NCBI GenBank assembly: GCA_025330725.1
Contig: JAIWND010000027.1
Location: 62,001 to 126,000, forward strand
Source of the DNA: Chlamydoabsidia padenii
Taxonomy: Eukaryota; Mucoromycota; Mucoromycetes; Mucorales; Cunninghamellaceae
DNA length: 64,000 nucleotides
Reading direction: 5' to 3'
Position numbers and translations under genes: made by a program. Below, piece by piece: positions 55,801-64,000 of this stretch (position 1 is the stretch's first letter; the number at the start of each line of letters is the position of its first letter). Under the pieces are notes generated by a model that saw only the letters and a program-made list of their open reading frames with translations, did not search any database and had not been told where the DNA came from.

Positions 55801-58141
55801 ATATTCAAGCATTAGCTGATAAAGGTGCTCAATTCGATGTCCCATCCAACTTTATAATCACCGACCAACAAGCCATGCAAGACTTTGCTGCCTACATGAT
55901 CAACAATGAACAATTTGTATGGGATATTGTCGCTACGGATGTGTCTGTCACTGCTCTTGGTTTTACGTTTACTGGTGTCAAGATGGAGAAATTTGTCACG
56001 ATCAAGGGTGCGAATGGATTCAAGGGCGCTGTCACCATCAACTCTTTCAACTTGCCTTCCAATGATCCTGACGGTGGGATTACTCTGGTGGCTGATACCA
56101 CCATTGTCAATCCGTCCCAAGTCGGTTTCAATCTCAACACGGTGGCGTTTAATAGCTATTATCAAGATATTCTCGTGGGTCCTTTGGCTGCCTCGCCCGG
56201 TAATTTTGCTCCTGGTGGTCCTTCCAAGATTCAAATGAAGGGTCGGATGATTGCTCAAAACACACAACATGGTTTGGATATGGTTACCAAGGTATTTGAA
56301 GCATACCTGAATGCGTCAGACTCGGTGCTCTCGGTAAAAGGTGATTTGGCCAGTGGTCCCACCGGTCCAGTTGGTTGGCTTACCCAAGCTTTCAAGACAC
56401 TCAAGATTGATAACGTGGTATTGCCCGGTCCCAAGGAAAAACCCGTGTTGATTCCGTCCATCACAATGGAAAACATGCAATTGGACTTCACCAAGGATCC
56501 ATATGCTGCTCCTGCTAGCTCAAGCGATGTCCGTGCTCAACTCAAGAATCCTTTTGGTTTTCCGCTTGGTGTGTCTCAACTTAACATGGAGGTCGATGCC
56601 GAGGTGGAACATAACAAGATGGCTCATCTCTCTGTACCTACTGAAAAGGCAACTACCGACAGCAATCAAATGGTCAAGACTCAGTTTGATAATGTACCTT
56701 TCAAGGTGTATGATAATGCTCACTCAGATTTCTCTGGGTTTGTCTTGGGTCTTACAAAGAGTGGTAATGCTTCTTTTGGTCTGGCTGGTACTTCTAATGC
56801 ACTCACTGATACTGCTGTGGGGAAACTTCAACTCAATGGTATTGGATTTGACGTCACTACTTCTTTGGCTGGTAAGTCTTGATCCCCTTGCCTATGAAAA
56901 CCATACTCATTGCCCCCCCCTCTTTTTTTTTTTTTCTTTTCTTTTAAATAGGATTCAACAATTTTGGTGGAAAAGCTGATATCGTATCACTCAGTATCAC
57001 TGGCGGCACCAAGGAATACACGCTCGTCAAAACAGTGGTTGGTTTAACCAATCCTTCCCAAATTACCATTACCATTGGCGACGTTAATTTCTCCTCCAAA
57101 ACATCTGACGGCTCAGTCATTGGTCAAGTCTTTATCAAAAATACCGTGATCAAACCCGGGGTTAATCAATACGATGCGGAATTCCACCTAGCGGGTGATA
57201 CCACTGCTATTGGCCAATTATTCTCAGACTACCTCACCAATGTCCAAGTTCCTCTCTCGATTGTCGGCACCTCGTCATCGACCACCATCGAACCTCTTCA
57301 AAATGCTCTTGAATCCGTCCACTTGGATACGACTATGAAGGGTATTCAGGCCAATCTCGTGGTGGGCGTCAAGGTGATTATTTCCATTGCTGATCTGTTG
57401 GCACAAAAGGCCAAGACCGTGGTGACATTGCGTAATCCTTTGGACACTTCTTATGCTCTGACGGATATCAAGGCCGATGTGTTCTTTCCCGACAGCTCGG
57501 GGACGTTCAAGGTGGGTCATGTCACTTCGATTCCTTCGGCTTGCTCGGTGCCGGCGGGTGGTCAAACGACTTGTGATGAATGGTCGGTAGATTTGGATGC
57601 CAACTTGGTACAATTGTTAAAGGTCTTGCTGGCTAAAGACAAGAGTTTGAATCTGCAACAGAACATCACTACTACAGTTGGTCCATCTGATGGTTATGAA
57701 GGTAAGATAAGAAAAAAAAAGGGGGGGTGATATAAGAAAGGATTATTAACTGATCTTTTATTATTATTATTATCATTAGCGAAATTCTACTATTATCAAG
57801 ACAAGGTGCCCACTGAACTCGACTTTGATCTCGGTATTCTGGATTTACCACTCAGTCCCAAGCTTAATTCGACCGAATCAGCTCACAATGCAACATCTAC
57901 CGATTCGAAATCCTCCACCACTGTCAAATCATCTGATTCAGCTACCGATAAACCCACCTCAACTGATAACAACAAGCCCACGGAAACCAGCTCCAAATCT
58001 GAAGACAAACCAACAGACACTTCTGATGGCAAGACGACACCTACTGAAGCACCTAAAACAAAGAATGATGATGATTCAAGCAAATCAGATTCTTCATCAA
58101 CCACCTCGTCCAAAGGCGGACATTTTATCTTCCCTTTTTAA
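52815..58141 (+). CDS. Large single-pass membrane protein with DUF3712-like repeats
   Basis: Five exons (52815-53452, 53554-53594, 53770-56871, 56952-57701, 57780-58141) encode a protein of about 1,600 residues. The N-terminus is cytosolic and acidic with PPPPPKKK. A single membrane anchor follows (YWIICSILSIIIIVVVVCLI and continuing), making a type II topology. The rest is a long beta-rich region matching the fungal DUF3712/LEA-like pattern: NPSPV/DFSM segments, then GTVTLANLTLQRGDN, then a ~100-residue spacer ending in WLTQAFQSVQ. Related blocks recur, for example GGFKDVKIQSFQLPANDPNG and NGFKGAVTINSFNLPSNDPD, showing internal duplication. The C-terminal ~100 residues are a Ser/Thr/Lys linker (KPTETSSKSEDKPTDTS) ending HFIFPF. 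The function of the family is unknown; lipid or cell-wall roles are only guesses. Long antisense frames here are shadows of a GC-richer coding region. Confidence 0.88.
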
Positions 58142-58619
58142 TTTAATCCTTTCTTATTCTCCTCTCTTTATATTCTTCTTCTAGTTATCTTTTACATAGT
58201 ATTATTATCCTTATCCTTCCTTTCCTTTTTTTTATTTTTATTTTATTTTTTGCATCATTGTATCTATAGCTTGTTATATATGATTCCAAGCATACCTTTT
58301 TATTTTTTTCCTTTCCCTATAATCATCTCCATTCTTTTTTTCTTGGGATCTTTGCGGTCCTCCTCTTTGTACTTTACCCCTTCTTCTCTATTATCCTTCT
58401 TCGTCTTTTCTTTTATTTAATCTTTTAGTTTTAGTTTTTATTCATCACTTTATTGTTTATTTATTATGTATTTGCCCCCTTTTTAATCACATTGATATAA
58501 TAAAAAATATTGTGATTTTGCCTTTTTATAATATTAAAATTCCGACTTTTATGCGCCTACACCATTATGATAGTATAAAGGTTTTTTTATTTAGAGTAGG
58601 TTAATCAATCAAACTATAT
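58142..58619. other. Convergent 3' region
   Basis: T-rich non-coding DNA between the stop codons of two convergent genes. It includes AATAAA-like sites on both strands (for example ~58498) and no coding frame. Confidence 0.4.
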
Positions 58620-59434
58620 CTAATCCGTAGCCTTATGAGCTGCTTGTTGTCTTGAATACATAAACCCCACCAAAGCCAAAGACACCACCACACCACCAAA
58701 CACCCAAACAGACGGAGATCGGATCCTATAAACACGAGTCAGTCAGTGTGTCATCCCCCATTTCATGGCACTTACTGTGCATACCGATCAATGGGCACAC
58801 TTTGATCGGTAGGTTTCCCCGTGTTATCAAACATACGTCGTTCAGATTTGATATCCATCAATTCCACATCAAATACCAAGGTAGCACGGCCAGGAATCAC
58901 ACCGGCAAATCCACGATCCCCATATCCCATGCTAGAAGGGATAAACAATCGGCGTTTTTCCCCAATACACATACTACAGGTAAAAAAAGATGAGATGGGT
59001 TTGACTGTATGAGTGCAACTTGCCTTTTCAAGCCTTGGTCCCAACCTTGAATGACTTGACCAGCACCAAGAGTGAATTGAAATGGTCGACCACGATCCAA
59101 ACTACTATCAAACTTGGCACCTGTGTCATAAAGTGTCCCCGTATAATGCATTGATAATTTGTCACTATCAGTATAATATAAAAAGATTAGCAAGGCAGGA
59201 TATGATTCGACCCCCCAGCCAGTATATACCCATCGTGTGATTTCAATGTACATTGTTCTTCAGGTACTTGATGTTCAATATCTACGATAAAAAGAGAAAT
59301 CTGGGTAGTTAGTTATTCATCAAGTACTTTTCCAAGTATACTTTACCAATACGTAATTCTGTAATAGGTATCTTGGGCACATCTGCAGTGACCATGGCAG
59401 CCAAACCTATTAACACTAAACCAACAAGACGCAT
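58620..59434 (-). CDS. FKBP-type peptidyl-prolyl isomerase, ER-type with C-terminal membrane helix
   Basis: Catalyses cis-trans isomerisation of prolyl bonds in the secretory pathway. The exons spell a signal peptide ([17 protein letters not shown]) followed by an FK506-binding domain: [60 protein letters not shown] and [16 protein letters not shown]. The conserved FKBP active-site residues (Y, F, D, V-I, W, Y) are present. After the domain there is a basic linker (RIRSPSVW) and a C-terminal hydrophobic helix ([20 protein letters not shown]) with a short cytosolic tail. Most FKBP2/FKB2 proteins are soluble ER proteins with a retention signal; the membrane anchor here is a variation also seen in some fungi. 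Intact. Confidence 0.92.
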
Positions 59435-59558
59435 TTTGATAGTGATGATGATGAATGAAGAGGACAAAGATTGATTTTTATTGTTACCATTTAAATTGAG
59501 ACAGCGCCTTTTTTTTCGTAACAGCGGGCATTAAAAAACTTTTTTGAATTTCAACCTT

Positions 59559-62500
59559 TTATTTAACATCATCATACCCCATAATATAATCATTCATATC
59601 AATGAACCTATAACTACATTGATCCAGATACTTTTTAATTATTCTTCGTAGTGATTGGAAGGTGTCATCATGTTGCTTGACAATAGCCAGTTTGGCGGGA
59701 TCTATTAAAAAAAAAAAAAAAAAAAAAAAAGAGTTCCGAGTTCATGCAACTAGCCAACTTATATATTTTACCTTGATTGTCCGTATCAAATAACCCATCA
59801 AAATAGAGTAATTGGGAATAAAGCATTTCTGCCGTATACTATTAAAAAAATAACATATGAGTCCATCGTCATTTCACCATACAACTTACCTCTTTTACCA
59901 ATGTGCCATGACATGTCTGACACTGTAAACTACAATCCCGAATTTTATAATCACAATCCACATCTTGACAGATGAGCCAGCCTTGATAGTAAAGTCCAAT
60001 ATGAGCACGTATGGCTAGCACCAATTGACTTGATAAACCAGTCATGATGTGTTGACAATGAGTGCATTGTAAACCAGATACCCAGCAACCCATAGTGGGA
60101 TGGTACTTTGCATACCCCTGGATTTTGTTACGACCGTGACAATGTGAGCATTTGACCTTTAAAGCATCCAGTCCGGTTGTACGTTCCATTTTCTTGAAAG
60201 AGGCGTCTTGTTTCTTGTTCGTTTGTCGTCGTCCTTGTCGTTTCGACTCCGTTGGAGGTGGAGGGTTCAGTCCACAACAAAGAGCCAATTCGCTGGTATC
60301 CATGATAGGTTCACATAGTCGAGTGACAGAAGGTAAGATTTCATGTTCGAAGTACCAATCGTAATCTAAAAAAAGGGAGGTTAGAAGAAGAAGAAGAGGA
60401 AGAAGAAAGAAGAGTGATATGTTTACCTAGCGTCTTTTGTCCAGTTTCTGCTTCAAAAAGAGAGATGGCCTTGTCCGCCGTGCTGGCATTCATTTCATCA
60501 TCAGCCAAACATATAATATAGGCCACTGTATCACCGCCTTTGATAACATGTCCTGCTTGTTGCATTTTCAGGGCGACTTGGACATGGACTTGACCTTTGA
60601 CCTTGGTATAACTATCAAGATCTTTGGTGAGATGCTATGTTACAAAGATTGATTGATTAATCAAGTGGGTTTTCTTATTTTTCTATTTCTTTTTACCTTG
60701 TGGATCAAGAATTTGGTGATTGGCACATTACCGGCACGCACTTGTTGATTGATCCGTTTCAAAACAATCTGTACTGCTTCTTGTTTATTGGATTCATCAG
60801 ATAAAATCACCTTGAGTATACGCCTAGATAATAATAATAATAATAAAAAAGTGAGTAAAAAAAAAAAAAAAAAGTAACCCATTTACTTACATTGTGGTAA
60901 AAAAACACAGTTCAGATACATCTTTCCGAATAATCACCGACCCCTTTGGTTTGATGATATAATTGTTATTCACCATGACTAGAGAAGCGTAATTTTTCTT
61001 TCCCAGAATCAACAGCCGCCGAAAATAACCATCAATCCCCAGTTCCAACAATCGATATTTACTATTGATCACGCCTTGTACTTGGTTCGCAATCCTCTGG
61101 GCAGCTTGCATGGTGGATTCAGTGGTTGCCACCATGATCGAGTCTGTATCACCATAAACAATATCCAAGTCTAGTTCTTGTTCCACTGCGTCCACCGTGT
61201 CTCGTAAAATGGTGCGTCCTTGAGATGTGATCATGGCTGCTAAATGTCGCGCGGAAAATCGTGAGAAGCCAGACCCGAGACTGCCATATATACTGTTGGC
61301 GGTTAATTTGAGTGCATTCTGTTCAATGTCGTACTACAGAAGAAGGAGTGAGTTGTGTGACAATTCATGGTGAATCGCATTTTATACCTACCTGCATTTT
61401 CTTGTTTTCATCCAATCCTGGTGTTTTCATGAGTTGTTTAACTTGTTTCCGTTCATTTACAAATCGTTCCATCAGTCGAGGTAGCACACCAAGGGGTATA
61501 TCTGGACCAGGTATATCAGGAAGAAGATTCCCTTCGCCAACCTATCCACACAATCAATTAGTTTACCTTTTGCTATCCCCCTCTCTAACTGACTTGCCTT
61601 TTTTGTATCCACAGTGGTAAAACATATATTAAATTCTTGTATGATACTTGGATACAAACTATTAAAATCCAAAAGGACAACAAATTGTTCATGAAGACCA
61701 ATTTTAGGTTCCAACAAAAGCCCACCACCATAAGAAGGGCCCTGTTTTTTCGATTGCTTGGTTTTACCCCATTCGGAATAAAGTTTGTCCATCAACGCTT
61801 CTTCTACATGTATGTGAGTTGAGTTTGTTCTTTTTTTCCCTTTGTTATGCTTACCCTCTTCCAATCCTTCCAATTCGATTCCACCTTGACTGATATCCGA
61901 ATGATTACTATCAGGACAGATGAATTTGAGTTGATGAAATTCATGCAAGAGCAAGTATTCGTTTCGATTCATTCTTGAACCATCCAAAGACCGAGACCAA
62001 AGATTGCCGGCAATAGTGGTGAGTTTTTTAGATAGTTGCAAGATCTGGAATTTAAAGAGCAAAATCATGGCCAAGTAGGCATCCATCCAACATTGTTGCG
62101 CGACAAGAATGGTTGCCTTGTCAAAGGAATAATGCTCTAGTTTCATCGATGGAGGTTCATCATCACTTTGTATACCCAGTTGAGTTTCTGCCAAAGACGA
62201 CAGATTGTAGGATTTGGTGAGGATGAGTGATTTCAATCCAACCATTGTGTCGCAGACAAGTCGGCCCGCCAAGAGTGCCTTTTCCCTTGATGTTGTCCCC
62301 GGTAAAAGTTTTGGCATGCTATATATATATATATATCAACATAATTGGTTTAGATCAAAAGTAAAAAGATTCTTTTTTCGCTTACCTTTTCCATCGAAGT
62401 CGTCCAATTTTATGCCAATAGGAAGTATCACATGTTTTCATTCGGTGTAATAGAGTACCCAAAGTAGATCGCGAGAACCCATGACTTACAATAACATCAG

Positions 62501-63214
62501 GGTCAAAGAGATGTATCTTAGCTATAAAAGAGTCAGTTTTTTAATAATAAAAAACACGCACCAATTTTTCTATCATACCTACCACATAAATAGTTCAGCA
62601 AGCCATATTCACTATCTTCGATCCGAATTGGTAGTCCACGCAGTTTTTCCCTTTGCACCGCTTCATTAATTTCCACTGGCCAACTAGTGTTTCCGCCCCA
62701 AGGTCGTACCACAGTAATTCTTGAGTTTTTCAAAGATTCCAATTCCTCAAATTGATCCAGCATAACTATGGGTTTAAAAAAAAGAGAAAGTTAGAAGAAA
62801 ATAGTCAGGATTGAGATGATTTACCTTCTGGACAAAACAGTATGGCAGCTGCAATGATTTCATTAGAGGATGTCTGCGGATGTGGACTAGTTGTAAGATG
62901 GAGAGACATGACAGAGATCGGAGGTGTCTTTGGCTGATCTTGTTTGAGCAAAGTCACTTTCTTTGGACTGAAAACAATGAATTCATATTGACACCAAGTT
63001 TCCTGATTATATATATAAGAAGATGAGTGACTTTATTCCTCTTCTTCTTTTTGTGTATACCTGTGATGATCCAAAAACAAAGTGTGTATCCTTGATTTCC
63101 AACCACTGAGGACCTTTTATGCCACGTTTGATTAAGAATTGTTCCATTGGTGCATTGTTTGTTCCAAAGATATGACTATAGGTGTAACCATTTACATCTC
63201 CAGGTAGTTCAGGA

Positions 63215-63256
<42 letters not shown>

Positions 63257-64000
63257 ATTAATCAACAATAATGTTAGTTCCCAAAATAGCATATATGTGT
63301 GTTTTTTTCACTTACCTTCAAAGCTATATTGTATCTTCAAGTAATCCGCTTCAGGAGGAATGTCGTCCAATCCAAAAGCATATTTCCTCGATCGTATGGT
63401 ACATGTATAATCGTAAATGTTATGTCGTTCCAGTAATAGTGTGATTTCTTGCTTTACATCATCCATTGTCACCCGTGTCGTTCCAGGATTGCCATCTTCT
63501 ATAATAAGAATACATCAAAGTCAATATCTACATAGTCACAGTTGTCGTCAGGTATACTTACTATTTAGGTGATAAGGTCGAGGAAGGACATAGATAGTTC
63601 GTTTAACGTTCTTGATAATGACAGAGCAACTTGTATACCGTTTTACTGTACGATCAAATATCTATATAAATAATAACATTAGAGCCATGTCAACTGTTAT
63701 AACCCCTTTTGTTTTATATACCTTGCCAAATAGATAGATTGTTCCTTTACGATAATGTTGATAAGCATCAAACCACCATAACTGCAACGAGTCACCACGA
63801 GTCAGCACATCCATCTCCAGTGGCATTCTTCTTTTCCTTGGTATCGTCGTTTCTATAGTATGTGAATTAAAACGCCGTAATCCTGATTCCAATACACTTG
63901 TCCACGGTTGTAATGTGTCAATTGTTTGTAAAGCTTGGGTTTGAGTGCCTCTTGTGTCTTCGTCGTCTTCGTCGTCATCCCAAGTAGTATCGAGCATGCT
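59559..64000 (-). CDS. POL1: DNA polymerase alpha catalytic subunit, N-terminus outside window
   Basis: Family B polymerase that extends primase-made primers at origins and Okazaki fragments. Many short exons, reading in from beyond base 64000 and ending at 59559 (IMGYDDVK). From the N-terminal side, [20 protein letters not shown] and [20 protein letters not shown] match the pol-alpha N-terminal domain. The exonuclease-like region and [17 protein letters not shown] follow. Motif A is [20 protein letters not shown], motif B is [20 protein letters not shown] and motif C is [15 protein letters not shown] is the conserved lysine motif. Two Cys4 modules end the protein ([10 protein letters not shown]...CTHCQHIM and CQDVDCDY...CQTCHG), the region that binds the B subunit. 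[14 protein letters not shown] distinguishes it from delta and epsilon. Several introns hold long T runs (63219-63254). Confidence 0.95.

Noticed and set aside
54198..57613. Long antisense open frames across the DUF3712-like gene
   Set aside because: They are shadows of a GC-richer coding strand, with no domain, no splice logic and no promoter context.

Overview
The window reads as nuclear DNA of a filamentous fungus, most likely an early-diverging lineage such as Mucoromycota/Mucorales. Genes carry many short introns (mostly 50-90 nt, GTAAGT-type donors). The genome is AT-rich with very long A/T homopolymers. The proteins are eukaryotic and fungal: CTF18, DNA polymerase alpha, a NUP155/NUP170-type nucleoporin, carboxypeptidase Y, a SulP-STAS-cNMP transporter, and a DUF3712-like protein. 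The taxonomic placement is inference. No rRNA, tRNA or CRISPR array was recognised.

Layout. 1-1762 (-): partial disordered protein. 2645-4234 (+): tyrosine aminotransferase. 4461-5932 (-) and 6925-8133 (+): divergent pair of paralogous all-helical proteins with a possible MLKL/HeLo-like N-terminus. 8430-10334 (-): MFS transporter. 10531-12412 (-): D-2-hydroxyglutarate dehydrogenase. 12541-14237 (+): 5'-truncated LINE with a target-site duplication. 14685-18789 (-): SulP transporter. 19243-20858: non-autonomous repeat cluster with a MITE. 21128-24586 (-): CTF18. 24731-27967: Mutator-like element (MULE) copy 1, decayed. 28203-30276 (-): serine carboxypeptidase. 30506-32733 (-): kelch-repeat membrane protein. 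33115-33270 (+): 51-aa membrane microprotein. 33490-34863 (-): SAM methyltransferase. 35119-38694 (-): NUP155-type nucleoporin. 39145-42586: MULE copy 2, with a 9-bp target-site duplication and ~270-bp inverted repeats. 43014-44259 (-): S-adenosylmethionine synthetase. 45514-51053: palindromic Tc1/mariner-like element with two identical transposase genes and a zinc-finger cargo gene. 52815-58141 (+): large DUF3712-like membrane protein. 58620-59434 (-): FKBP-type isomerase. 59559 to the window end (-): DNA polymerase alpha catalytic subunit, N-terminus outside the window.

The host genes are mostly unrelated housekeeping genes and do not form a pathway cluster. CTF18 and POL1 share a replication theme but lie 35 kb apart. 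The best candidates for something undescribed are two. The first is the 5.5-kb palindromic transposon, whose ~1.8-2-kb arms each hold an intact DD34E transposase. The arms surround simple-repeat arrays and a 500-aa protein with two C2H2 fingers and a possible PD-(D/E)XK nuclease signature. The second is the divergent helical paralogue pair. Four of the transposable elements sit upstream of minus-strand host genes, and three of these are within about 0.45 kb of the start codon.
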